NCBI RefSeq assembly: GCF_914484835.1
Contig: NZ_CAJZAR010000043.1
Span: 124,001 to 188,000 of the forward strand
Length of the DNA: 64,000 nucleotides
Origin: Paraburkholderia tropica
GTDB taxonomy: Bacteria > Pseudomonadota > Gammaproteobacteria > Burkholderiales > Burkholderiaceae
Direction of reading: 5' to 3'
Part shown: piece after piece, positions 8,744 through 17,800 of the stretch
Position numbering within the stretch: the stretch's first letter is position 1
Layout of the letters: the number at the start of each line of letters is the position of its first letter
Translations under genes and position numbers: made by a program
Notes under the pieces: model-generated
Databases searched by the model: none
Told to the model about the DNA's origin: nothing
Seen by the model: only the letters and a program-made list of their open reading frames with translations

Positions 8744-9444
8744 GCGGTTTTTTGCAGCGTCCAGAATGGGAAGAAGATCCCGAAGGGGTTGGTGCCGATC
8801 GCGTCGTCAGAGCTGGCCGGAACGATCTGGTAGCGCAGCGTGAGCGCGTAGCGCACTTCAACGGGTTTGTCCGACGGGAACTGGGTAGTCGTCGTCGTGA
8901 ATTCGACAACGACGGTCGAGTCGTCGAGGACGGACACGTTGATGACCTTCACCTCGCGAACGAGCTTGGGGTTGGCCGTGATGGTCTGGAATGGCGCGTC
9001 CTGCTTGAGCCAGGCGGCAAACTGGTTCTTGCCGTTGTCCACCATCTGCGCCTTGACCGCGTTGATGTTGCGCGCAAGACGCGACGTCTCGATGGTCGGC
9101 GTGAGGACCGGCTCGATCGTGAACCAGTATTCGACCGACTCGGAGACGGACTTCCTCAGCGCCTGATCGTCGGGCTTGTAGGCGGCGAGCTGGCGAACGA
9201 GCGGGTGTCCACCCGCATCGGCGGACACGCCGTATGCCTTCACCACGGACGGCGGCGGCTGCCGGGTCCACACTGCCCCGCCGGCGATGGCCGCGAGCAC
9301 AAAGCAGAAGAGCTTCCAGTGGTTCGCTTCGACACGCAGGCGCGTGCCTTTATCGAAGATGATCTTTTCGGGATCTTCTTCGGAGTAGCCGCCCGGAGCG
9401 GTGGACAGGGCGATCTGCTTTTTGGAACGACGCAAGAGAGGCAT
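8740..9444 (-). CDS. virB8: VirB8/TrbF-family T4SS inner-membrane protein
   Basis: The protein is 234 aa from ATG 9444; an upstream TTG at 9477 is less likely. It has one transmembrane helix near residues 43-59 (WKLFCFVLAAIAGGAVW) and a periplasmic NTF2-like domain with VEYWFTIEPVLTP, FQTITANPKLVREVKVINVS and the typical C-terminal strand VRYALTLRYQIVP. VirB8 nucleates T4SS assembly at the inner membrane. It is the first gene of the operon reading leftward, so the promoter should lie in 9445-10016. Pairing virB8-9-10 with no virB4/6/11 in view means that the rest of any secretion system lies beyond the left edge or is missing. Confidence 0.88.
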   Translation of the reverse strand: MPLLRRSKKQIALSTAPGGYSEEDPEKIIFDKGTRLRVEANHWKLFCFVLAAIAGGAVWTRQPPPSVVKAYGVSADAGGHPLVRQLAAYKPDDQALRKSVSESVEYWFTIEPVLTPTIETSRLARNINAVKAQMVDNGKNQFAAWLKQDAPFQTITANPKLVREVKVINVSVLDDSTVVVEFTTTTTQFPSDKPVEVRYALTLRYQIVPASSDDAIGTNPFGIFFPFWTLQKTA

Positions 9445-10016
9445 GACGCGCGCGCAAGACGAGTTGGTTCGCGTCAATTGAATCAGTGCGGCACCCCACG
9501 CTTTGGGGCAAAAGGCGAGCTATTTTGCATACCATTGCGCGCGGGGAGCGTGCACTTGCGCGAGCGACAGGCGCCTATCGCTGTAAGTGCGGAATGGTGA
9601 TGTTTTTGTGTAGCTTTTCGAATGTCGTAGCTAATTCAGGGTAGATACATTCGGGCGGTACGGGCTGTTACTCGCTTCCCAAATTTTGCACAGAAACCGC
9701 TATCGCAGCCGTTCCAAACAAATACTTTGGAATCAATACCTTGCGGGATCATATTGGCTTAAAAAACCGTGTACCACCCGACAGGCGCCTGTCACTCTGA
9801 TTCAATTTGCGCAACAAAATCATCATGCCAGGTCAAATCCCTATATCTTAAAAGCCAATATTCGCAACAATAACAACACTCCGCTACGGGGAAATGTACG
9901 CATTTTCCTCATATGGCCGGTGGCGAAATCACCACTCGTTCGCCTGAATCTAACCTGCGCCTCAATACTCTGTTGCGATTCTCGGCAGTGCCGATCTTCG
10001 CCGCAGAACTCTCGAT
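9445..10016. promoter_or_regulatory. Intergenic region with two GACAGGCGCCTRTC palindromes
   Basis: No gene is supported in these 572 bases. They hold a perfect 14-bp palindrome GACAGGCGCCTGTC at 9780-9793 and a near copy, AGCGACAGGCGCCTATCGCT at 9563-9582, about 214 bp away. The second lies about 120 bp upstream of virB8. Paired palindromes upstream of a long secretion operon look like operators for a dimeric repressor. Base composition is lower in GC than in the flanks. Confidence 0.45.
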
Positions 10017-11516
10017 TTAGCTCGCAGAGGAAGCCATCCTCCGCAATTCGCCAGCGATGAAAATGCAGAACGTTTCGGCGATGGCCGGCCACTGCAATAC
10101 ATTTGCCGCGTTGATCTGCGCAGGGGTCATGCCCTGACGTTCAATGCAACGAATACCAAGAATATTGTTGTGCGCTGTGAATTTTTTTACGAAACCCTCA
10201 CGCTCCTTCTCGTTGAGTCCGGCGAAAATTTCGCGAGCTCGAAGGATTTCATCTGAACGACGCGCGTCGGCCGCTTTATCTCCCGCGACGACGCTGGCCA
10301 CAGCAGCGCTACGCGCGGATGTCTTCGCTTCTTCTACCGCGAGTGACTGGGCAGCCAACCTTGTTTGGATCGACTCAACCTGTCTGTCGGCTTCTGCCAC
10401 ACGATAATTTTCGGCGAGTGCCTTCATCAAATATGCCGACGCGCGTTTGACTTTCGTACCTTGTCGAATGGTCCAGCGTGTGTATTCGATCGCCTGCTGA
10501 ATGCGGTCGTCGGTCCAAGATGCGCGATTACTTTCAATTTGTGAAAATTGCTTTTCGGTAAGTCCAAACTCGTCTTGCAGTGTCTGATAGAGCGCTACCG
10601 AATTCAGCATCGCGGCCTTAACAGCAAGAGCGCCCTCCTTCCGTTTGAATTTCAGTCGAATTTGATTTTGTTTTCGTGATCCAGGTGTGCCCGCTCTCGT
10701 CTCATATGAAAGCTCAATATCCGATAGCTCGTTGATTTGCTTTACTGCGGGCTCAAGATAGTCCCGCTTGAAATATTTGAACTCTGCATGGTTCGCCCAC
10801 GAGCGACCTGGCAGGTTTCGAATCACCTCGATAGGAAGCCATACCGTCGTATTCGACGCGAGCATCGGAAGGACATAGTCATAGATCGCGCGCGCGTAAA
10901 TGACCGTGAACTTCGATGTCACCAGCAGACTGGTCCAATAGGAATTCTGCGGGTCTTTGATTAGTCGCTGCAGCTCAATCGGAACCCTAAACCTTATGCG
11001 ACCGTTGCGAACGCTAACCCGCCCGATAAGCTCTAACCAATCCCCGTCCTCGGGTGTCCCCCCAACCTCTTGAACGTCTGTCGATTCCACCACGGAAGCA
11101 TCTACATCGGACTCTTGGCCGCGCTGAGAGTCCTCTGCGACGAGCCGCCCCTTCTGATCCACGGAGACAACCGGCGCATTAGTCACTTCGAGCATCGATG
11201 ATTTGACGCTCCGGATTACGCTTGAGAAATGCTCCCGGTTTTTACTGTCATATCGCATAAGCCACTTGAAAAAGCTCAGCGTCACCTCATACGCGTCCTT
11301 GATCTCCGGTTCCTGCGCAACGATGAAATACGCAGCATCTACGAAACGACGTGCCGACAACCCAAGCCCTACGATGCGCGCAAACACTTGGTTCTTTTGG
11401 TATCCGATGTCTGACGACGTTTCAAGCTCGTGTATACCGGCCCGTATCGGCGCGCTTTCGACAAATAAGTCGAGCGCATACTGGAGGGGTGTCACGCTCT
11501 GCTCAAAACTTGCCAT
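10017..11516 (-). CDS. Rep_3-family plasmid replication initiator
   Basis: The protein is 499 aa from ATG 11516, with AAGGAG six bases upstream. The central region resembles the tandem winged-helix Rep_3 initiators (IRFRVPIELQRLIKDP, FTVIYARAIYDYVLPML, VWLPIEVIRNLPG, YFKRDYLEPAVKQINEL, IELSYETR). The N-terminal 170 residues and a C-terminal coiled-coil/Ala-rich part (SLAVEEAKTSARSAAVASVV) make it longer than simple Rep_3 proteins; this is usual for initiators of Burkholderiaceae megaplasmids and chromids. The iteron array directly upstream is its expected binding site, and it diverges from parAB. It initiates replication by binding the iterons and opening the AT-rich DNA. Confidence 0.85.
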   Translation of the reverse strand: MASFEQSVTPLQYALDLFVESAPIRAGIHELETSSDIGYQKNQVFARIVGLGLSARRFVDAAYFIVAQEPEIKDAYEVTLSFFKWLMRYDSKNREHFSSVIRSVKSSMLEVTNAPVVSVDQKGRLVAEDSQRGQESDVDASVVESTDVQEVGGTPEDGDWLELIGRVSVRNGRIRFRVPIELQRLIKDPQNSYWTSLLVTSKFTVIYARAIYDYVLPMLASNTTVWLPIEVIRNLPGRSWANHAEFKYFKRDYLEPAVKQINELSDIELSYETRAGTPGSRKQNQIRLKFKRKEGALAVKAAMLNSVALYQTLQDEFGLTEKQFSQIESNRASWTDDRIQQAIEYTRWTIRQGTKVKRASAYLMKALAENYRVAEADRQVESIQTRLAAQSLAVEEAKTSARSAAVASVVAGDKAADARRSDEILRAREIFAGLNEKEREGFVKKFTAHNNILGIRCIERQGMTPAQINAANVLQWPAIAETFCIFIAGELRRMASSAS

Positions 11517-11570
11517 CAACGACTCCTTACTCTCTGGTCACTCCCTAACAAAAGTACTTTAGCACGCGAC

Positions 11571-12205
11571 GGTGAGAAACCCCAAAGATCCATCTCACCT
11601 TGAAACCGACTCTCCCTTCGGTACATAGTCTCTCACCGTCAGGCCCAATATCTCTCACCTAACGTCGCACTACACGACACGTAGATGGTTGTTTTTATGG
11701 GATTTATCGTCGTTGTCCACAGGGATCGAACGGCGAACTCACGGGGGCGCCCACGCAGGTACACCATCTCTCACGTTAAGCGAACATAACGTCTCACCTT
11801 TGGTACATCGTCTCTCACCGCGCGAGAACAATAAGTCTCACCCGCAGAACAAAATCTATCACCTTTAGCGGATAACTATTTGATTTCACGTGGTTTCTGT
11901 TTTCCCTGTATGTTTGTTTGTCGGTCTTTTAATAAAAAAACTAACTTACCTACGAAAGGTGGATCCGGCTCCTGAAGGCGGGTCACCCCTTGCCTCCCAC
12001 GACTTCCACGCCGATCGGACGTTCTTGCGATCTCGCTCTCCCAATTCAGGCCTAAAGGCGTACAAAATCTCTCACCTTTACCCTGCTGCGGAGGATCTAG
12101 GCTTTCTGCGGAAAGCCACTCCTTTGATCGGGTAGAAGAATTGCCACATTTTCTCTCACCCTACGGATGGCCCAGCGCTCGGAAAGGTGATGGATTTTGT
12201 ACCTC
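11571..12205. repeat. Iteron-type origin of replication
   Basis: At least ten copies of a motif with core TCTCTCACC or TCTATCACC lie between the initiator gene and parA. The best copies fit TACAAAATCTCTCACCTTT. Cores start near 11593, 11631, 11651, 11767, 11792, 11811, 11836, 11855, 12068 and 12152. Inverted copies lie at 11571 (GGTGAGA) and 12185 (AGGTGATGGATTTTGTA). A DnaA-box-like TTGTCCACA is at 11713-11721, and an AT-rich stretch at 11880-11950 is the likely unwinding element. The direct-repeat array beside a Rep_3 gene defines an iteron origin; inverted copies near parA may handle autoregulation or replicon pairing. Confidence 0.85.
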
Positions 12206-12371
12206 TTTTGACATCGCCAACAGTCGGTTTGCCTACTATCGAGGTACTGATTTACTGGAACGATCACTCGTGAAGCTCACTGCGCCGGCAATTTGACAGT
12301 GCAAGGGTGCTAATAGCTTGCCGATTGCGGTATCCTGCGTTTAGCTCAATTTTTCTCTGGAAACTCTGAAA

Positions 12372-13592
12372 ATGGCAAATGTCAGCCAACCGCTTCCAAT
12401 CGACCGCACGGTCACTCTCGAAGAAATCAGCGACTTTGCGGAGGTCGTGACTGACTACGCCTCGGAGCTGCGTGATCGAATACTTGCCCCAAGGCCGCGA
12501 AAAAATCCCCCGGTGTTCACAACGGGCGAGGTAGCGGAGTTGTGCGGACTCACGCGCAATCAAGTGCAGTACCAGATTTCGAAGAACGACGGTGTGCTTC
12601 CGGAAGGTACTAGCACCGGCACAGGTCGGAGCCGCAGCCGACTTTTCACCTTGGCCGAAGCGCGGGTGTGGGTGCAGCGCATTTCGGACATATACCAGAC
12701 TCCACTTTTAGCGGGACCGAGCGATGATTACCAAGGGAAGGTGATCATCACCTCTCAGCTCAAAGGCGGTAGCGCGAAGACGACGACTGCAATGTGTCTT
12801 GCCCAAGGCCTGACGCTAAGAGGAAGAAAGGTTCTCGTCGTTGATCTGGATCCGCAAGCATCTCTATCGGAGCTTTGCGGTCTTTATGCCGAGAAGGAGG
12901 TGTCGCCCGAGTCCACCGTTCTTCCATACATCTACGATCAGAACGTTGAGGGGGGATTGCTGAATCGCGTGCAGTCGACCTATTGGGACGGGCTGGATAT
13001 CATCCCGGCGCACACGGAACTCGTCGGCGCTGAGTACCACTTGCCAGCGATGCAAATGAGGACACCGGGTTTTAAGTTTTGGCGCGTTTTACGCGATGGC
13101 CTAGAGCCGCTCCGCAGATACTATGACTACATTATTCTGGACACGTCACCGTCGCTGTCCTATTTGAACCTCAACGCGCTGATGGCCGCGGATGCGATGG
13201 TAATGCCGATGGTGCCGGAGAACCTCGATTTTTTCAGTTCGCTGTCGTTCTGGCGGCTGTTTTCTGATGTCGCGAAATCATTCATCCGGTTCGAGGCAGA
13301 CAAGAAATACGACTTTGTCTCGGTGTTGCTGACGAGGGTGAATTACGGGCCGACTTCATCGGCACCCGTGGTCCGGACCTGGGCGCAGGGCGCCTATCGG
13401 CAATGGCTAGACCCTTTTGAAGTACCCGCTAGTTCGGTAATGAGTTCCGGCGCTCTGGCTTTCACAACCGTCTTTGACATTAGCAGCAATCACAGCCAGG
13501 CGAAGTCACTGCAACGTGTTCGCCAGCCTCTCGTCGACTATTGCCGTTGGGTGGATGAACAGTTTGTTAAAACCTGGAAACAAGCATCATGA
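12372..13592 (+). CDS. parA: ParA partition ATPase with N-terminal HTH
   Basis: The 406-aa protein is of the plasmid type Ia plan. Its N-terminal MerR-like DNA-binding region (TTGEVAELCGLTRNQVQYQI, residues 50-70) allows autoregulation. The ATPase has the deviant Walker A KGGSAKTTT (131-139), followed by VLVVDLDPQASLSELCG and YDYIILDTSPSLSYLNLNAL. ParA ATPase patterns on the nucleoid move ParB-bound plasmid copies apart. The stop overlaps the parB start (ATGA), so the two are one operon. The promoter should lie at the right edge of the iteron region, which suggests that replication and partition are linked. Confidence 0.94.
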   Translation: MANVSQPLPIDRTVTLEEISDFAEVVTDYASELRDRILAPRPRKNPPVFTTGEVAELCGLTRNQVQYQISKNDGVLPEGTSTGTGRSRSRLFTLAEARVWVQRISDIYQTPLLAGPSDDYQGKVIITSQLKGGSAKTTTAMCLAQGLTLRGRKVLVVDLDPQASLSELCGLYAEKEVSPESTVLPYIYDQNVEGGLLNRVQSTYWDGLDIIPAHTELVGAEYHLPAMQMRTPGFKFWRVLRDGLEPLRRYYDYIILDTSPSLSYLNLNALMAADAMVMPMVPENLDFFSSLSFWRLFSDVAKSFIRFEADKKYDFVSVLLTRVNYGPTSSAPVVRTWAQGAYRQWLDPFEVPASSVMSSGALAFTTVFDISSNHSQAKSLQRVRQPLVDYCRWVDEQFVKTWKQAS

Positions 13593-14557
13593 GCAAACTT
13601 CGAGAAGAACTCCTTGCGAAAACAAGCGGTGTACGCTCCACTGCCGAGCGGACACCTGACGTCAGCCGCAGAGCCGCACGCACTGAGACTGCCCCAGGGC
13701 TAGCTGGGGCGCTTGCGGTCGCGCAAATGCGTGTGCAAGAGCTTGAGGCCGCAGGCGGGGCGACTGAACTTCCGGTCTCGGCGGTAGTTCCCAACCCTTG
13801 GCAGCCCCGGCGTGTCTTCAATGAAGACAAGCTCACGGAGTTGGCCGAATCGATTCGCGAATCAGGGTTGCTTCAGCCTATTGTCGTTCGTCGCTCAGAA
13901 ACCGGGTATCAGATCGTGGCAGGCGAGCGACGGTGGCGTGCGCACAAGTTGCTCAACCGCGAGATGATCAAGGGCCTCGTCGTTGAGTGCTCTGATCAGG
14001 ACATGTCTGTGCTCGCGCTTATGGAGAACATCAGTCGGGACGATTTGACTGACTATGAGATATCCCTTTCCTTGCGAGCAACGGAACGAGAATTTCCAAA
14101 CCGGACCCGTTTAGCGGAGGCGGTCGGGCTGAGTCGACGCGGTCTCTACAAGTACATGTCGTTTTCGATGCTGCCTGCTTTCATGACTCGTGACTTGGAT
14201 TTGAATCCGTCGCTTTTGGGAAGCAACGCGTCGGATGCTATCTCTGCCGCGATTAAAAAGCACGGTGATGAAGGCGTTAAAGCGGCTGAAGAATTGTGGC
14301 CGGATCTGGTGAGAGGAAGCCTCGATCAGTCAAAATTTGCGGGCGCAGTTACGGCTCTCGTCTCTCGGAGACATTCTAGAGCTACAGCTTCCGACCGCAC
14401 GATTGACAAGTTTTTCTCCGGGAAAGCGCAAGCTGGGAGTATCACGAAGGACGTTCATGGGTTTACCGTTAAGATCAAGGCGGGCCTTTTATCGGATGCG
14501 CAAGAGTCGAGAATACGACAGTTGCTCAGTGAGTTTTTCACCGGCGACGGAGAGTAA
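13589..14557 (+). CDS. parB: ParB centromere-binding CTPase
   Basis: The 322-aa protein has an N-terminal ParA-interaction tail, then the ParB/Srx CTPase domain (VVPNPWQPRRVFNEDKLTEL, GLLQPIVVRR, and the GERRWRA box at 112-118, then LMENISRDDLTDYEISL). A central HTH (TRLAEAVGLSRRGLYKYMSF) and a C-terminal dimer region follow. ParB loads at parS, spreads as a sliding clamp and activates ParA. The candidate parS palindromes lie just downstream (14.68-14.93 kb). A Rho-independent terminator follows after 14 bases. Confidence 0.94.
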   Translation: MSKLREELLAKTSGVRSTAERTPDVSRRAARTETAPGLAGALAVAQMRVQELEAAGGATELPVSAVVPNPWQPRRVFNEDKLTELAESIRESGLLQPIVVRRSETGYQIVAGERRWRAHKLLNREMIKGLVVECSDQDMSVLALMENISRDDLTDYEISLSLRATEREFPNRTRLAEAVGLSRRGLYKYMSFSMLPAFMTRDLDLNPSLLGSNASDAISAAIKKHGDEGVKAAEELWPDLVRGSLDQSKFAGAVTALVSRRHSRATASDRTIDKFFSGKAQAGSITKDVHGFTVKIKAGLLSDAQESRIRQLLSEFFTGDGE

Positions 14558-14570
14558 TCTAGATACATGG

Positions 14571-14598
14571 AAAAGCCCGCGTTAGCGGGTTTTTTTTC
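14571..14598 (+). terminator. Rho-independent terminator after parB
   Basis: AAAACCCGC-type stem: CCCGC at 14576-14580, loop GTTA, GCGGG at 14585-14589, then a run of nine T. It closes the parAB operon. Confidence 0.85.
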
Positions 14599-14683
14599 GC
14601 CCGGACTTGGGTTTGATCGGCTTTGACGCCGGTCGAGAACGTATGTCTCAATGCGCCACGACTCTTTCCGGGCCTGGCTGCAT

Positions 14684-14806
14684 GTGTGCCTAAAAGGCAC
14701 ACTCTATGAAGCGCAGACCGGCTGAATCTGGCATCGCAAAGGAACTGTCGTGAACGATCTTTCAGGAGTGTAGGGGGATGGGATGGGGGTGCCTAAAAGG
14801 CACACT
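14684..14806. repeat. Pair of GTGTGCCTAAAAGGCACAC palindromes, parS candidates
   Basis: One perfect copy is at 14684-14702 (8-bp arms, AAA centre). A second with one arm change is at 14788-14806, 104 bp away. They lie just downstream of parB, where plasmid centromeres usually sit. A role as ParB sites is inferred from position and symmetry only. Confidence 0.5.
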
Positions 14807-14867
14807 TTCCGCTTTGAGGGCACGCTGCAGTCCGGCCTTGTCCCGGGGCTAGGATCGGATGGCGACG

Positions 14868-14933
14868 AAACTCCGGGATTATCCCGGAGTTTTGCTTCCG
14901 TCTCTTCGTTACTCCGGGATTATCCCGGAGTTT
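14868..14933. repeat. Pair of ACTCCGGGAT/ATCCCGGAGT palindromes, parS or operator candidates
   Basis: Two identical perfect 21-bp palindromes (arms ACTCCGGGAT and ATCCCGGAGT around a central T) lie at 14870-14890 and 14911-14931, 41 bp apart. Each is followed by TTT, so a weak terminator is possible, but exact tandem copies without a long T-run favour protein binding. They could be parS, or operators for the HTH gene at 15174. Confidence 0.5.
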
Positions 14934-15173
14934 GCATCTAGTAAGTCTAGGTTAGGACGAACGGGTCGCGACTTTTCCTTCCGCGCGAGAGACCGCCCAA
15001 AACCGACCTACAGCTTGGTGGGGATTCAAAGGCGTGCCAGCGGCGCCTTCAGATCGACCGCGACCGCGTCGAAATAGTCGAAAAAGAAGTCAGCCAACAT
15101 TTTCGGGCCGACATGCTTGACAACGTTGGCGGGCGGACACTATCGGACACCAGCTACTTCGATCGAGAAACAC

Positions 15174-15845
15174 ATGCCCACGCTCTTTGAATCCCAATCC
15201 ATTCCGAACCGCCTCACCGCTAAACGCGTTCATTCAGGCATGCGCGCACAAGGGGCATCTCACTACGAGATCGGGCATTTCTATCGCGCCATGCTTTCGC
15301 GGCGTCTTTGGCCTAGTCAGAAAAGCATGTCCGACTTTTTGGAGGTTTCAAATTCGAATGTCTCACGGGCCATCGCCTTAGCGCGTATTCCTGACTCCAT
15401 CGTCGCTGCGTTGGGTGGTCCAGATCGCCTTACATTCCGGGCGGGCGATCTTTTGCTGAGCGCGATCGAACATCTTGGCGAGCGAGAAATTATCGACCGT
15501 GCCAAACATGCCTCAGCGCTAGGCTATAACGCGGTCGACGATGTCTTGGAAATTCTCATCACAAACCGTTTGCCGAACCGCAAAGTCACGAAAGTGCAAG
15601 TGCGGTTGTCGCGCGACAAGCGGACTCTGCGTGTTGAGCTTCCCGAGATTGGGCGGCTTCTTCCCCATCTTGGGAAGCTGGAAAACTATCTATCAACCGC
15701 GATTACGATGTTTGAGGTGACTCTTGAGGCTGAGGCGGCAGCAGCGATGCTCGGTCAGTACGAGCAGCTCCGGAGCGAAATGGATCAGATGTCCAACGGA
15801 AGACGATTGGACCGTAGCCCGGAGTCTATGAAACGGTCGCAGTGA
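15174..15845 (+). CDS. ParB-like HTH protein lacking the CTPase domain
   Basis: The protein is 223 aa from ATG 15174; a TTG at 15117 would add 19 residues. The centre resembles the ParB/KorB HTH (SQKSMSDFLEVSNSNVSRAI, then ALARIPDSIVAALGGPDRLT). No GERR box or CTPase domain is visible. The C-terminal half has basic and coiled-coil-like parts (KVTKVQVRLSRDKRTLRVEL). A stand-alone ParB-type DNA-binding protein next to parAB and four palindromes may be a plasmid regulator or an accessory centromere protein. The function is not established from sequence. Confidence 0.6.
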   Translation: MPTLFESQSIPNRLTAKRVHSGMRAQGASHYEIGHFYRAMLSRRLWPSQKSMSDFLEVSNSNVSRAIALARIPDSIVAALGGPDRLTFRAGDLLLSAIEHLGEREIIDRAKHASALGYNAVDDVLEILITNRLPNRKVTKVQVRLSRDKRTLRVELPEIGRLLPHLGKLENYLSTAITMFEVTLEAEAAAAMLGQYEQLRSEMDQMSNGRRLDRSPESMKRSQ

Positions 15846-15888
15846 AAACGCGACCTCGGTCGAGACTCGGGAGCCGCACCATCGGGGC

Positions 15889-17735
15889 TCAGCGGTCCGA
15901 CACCTCAGTGCGCAGCTCAGTCGGTCCTTCGTCGCGAGACGCCGCTTCCTTGGCGTCCCGGCGCCCGAACATCGCGCTAACCTCATTCATCATCCGACGT
16001 TTTTCGGCCTGCAGGTAGATCGACGTGGTTTGGATCGACCGGTGGCCTAGCACGCGCTGGACAACGTCTATAGCACGTCGTTGGCCGCCGCAAGTGTGCC
16101 GAACGTGTGCCGGAAAGCATGAGGCGTCATCTGTTCGAGCTGCGCGTGTGTCGCGGGCGAAAGATTCTCAAGCTCAGCGAGCAGGCGCTTGCGTAGCCAG
16201 TCGATGATTTCGTTGAAGGTGTCCGGTCGATACGCCTGTCGTTCGCCTGACCGGTGTTTTTTTTGGGCAGCCTTAGTCCTGGGAATAACGAGCGGCGAGA
16301 GCAGGGGGCCCTCCGGTTTCGGCGCATCGAATTGCTCGCCACGGTCTTGCCAGTGCGCGCGGAGCGCAGTCACCGTCTCGGTGCTCACGGGCACGGTACG
16401 CTCCCGGTTTCGCTTGCCGACGATCGTCAGTGCCCAGACCTCCTGGCCGTCATCCGTCGGGTACGGTTCGAGCCGTTCGCGCCGTGCGCCTGCGGCTTCC
16501 TCGCGCCGCAGACCTGAGTCGCCCATCAGCAGCATCAGGCCATGCACGATACGCCAGCGCTGGTTTCCTGCGGGGGCACTCTGCCGCCGCGTGTGCTCAC
16601 GGATATCTGCCCAGAGTCCGGGCGCCAGGGCTCGCTCGACCTGGATTTCGCCTTCCCGCTGGATTGTCACCGGGTCGCGTACGCCTTTCCACGGATTTCC
16701 CGCGAGATATCGCATGTCGACGAGCCACGCGAAGGCCGCGCGCATGACGCGAACAGCGTACAGCTGCGATTCGGGGCTCAGCTCCTCGGTTGCGAACGGG
16801 CGCCACCGGTGTGACGAACGGGCGGCGCGCGCCCCGACGAACGACGGTGCGGGGAGCTTCAGGAAGTCCTTGTAAGCTTCGCAGTCGTCGACGAGCAACG
16901 AACTGAGCGCCTTGCCGCGAACGGTAACAGCCCACAGCAGAAAGCGTTCGGCTTCCTTCGTATAGGCGCGCAGCGTTTTCGGGCGATCCCGGTAAAGATG
17001 CAGCCAGGCCCGCACGGCGGCCAGATCGTTGCGTGCGGCAATGTACGGGAAAGCCACCGAGCGGTTCAGGCCCGCCGAGCCGTCCAGCACCTCCCGCAGC
17101 GCCATGCGCTCAAGCGGAACGAGCACGCCGCTAGCACCGCCAATCGCGATGATGTCGTGGTCGGGGGCGACGAGGGGATCGATGAGATCCACGTCGGCGT
17201 CGACACGCAGGGCGAGCGAGTCCTCATGACGGCGCAGCCACGCGACGATCGCGCGCGCGCGCCCCGGGCCGACGCGGGGCACTGAGCGCCACCAGCTGCC
17301 GCCTCGGGCATTGCAGTACGCCACCAGATCGCCAAGCGTCGCCACGCCGCGCGCCTTCAGATATCGCGCGACCATCGGCCGGAACCACATACCGATCCCA
17401 TGCGTGGCGGCCGGCTTCGCGACAGCGAGGCGAGCAGCCTCTTCGACCATCTTGAGCGACGCGGCCGTGAGTCGTGCGCTACCGTGCTTTTTGATCGAGG
17501 CCTTTAGGTGGTCGGCCAGCACCGGCGAGCCGTGCTCGATCGCCATTGCGACCAGCGTGGCCAGCATGTCGCGCAGGTAGCGCTCCATTGCGCCGGGCGT
17601 GGCCGCGTGCGGGTCGTCGTCCTCGTTGAAGTAGGTGCGGGCGATGATCGCCGACGGCAGGCGCTGCACGAACGCGCGCAGAGCGGCGAAGTCTTTTGCC
17701 GTGTACTGACGCTGCAGATCAAGCTTTTCAGGCAT
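15889..17735 (-). pseudogene. Tyrosine recombinase broken by a 1-bp frameshift before the catalytic Tyr
   Basis: The open frame from 17735 to 16068 gives 555 aa ending HAFRHTFGTLAAANDVL. It includes an N-terminal region of about 225 residues typical of large plasmid/transposon recombinases, a SAM-like core-binding domain (TLRAYTKEAERFLLWAVTVR) and the first catalytic parts (GLRREEAAGARRERLEPYP, HAFRH). The next frame then reads IDVVQRVLGHRSIQTTSIYL and on to a stop at 15889. This carries the missing LGH box and the nucleophile Tyr (SIY). Adding one base at about 16071 (GTGCTATAG to GTGCCTATAG) would restore a protein of about 615 aa. As written, the enzyme cannot cut DNA. A sequencing error is possible. 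Confidence 0.85.
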
Positions 17736-17800
17736 GCGACTATCTCATTAGTGCAACTAACAATCAGGGAATTCTAATCAGGGCGGGCGCCTCACGGCGC

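Noticed and set aside
11890..12135. 81-codon frame inside the origin
   Set aside because: It overlaps iterons and the AT-rich element and has no ribosome site.
14868..14933. Twin palindromes as Rho-independent terminators
   Set aside because: T-runs are only three or four bases long, and two identical copies in tandem fit binding sites better. A terminator role is not fully excluded.
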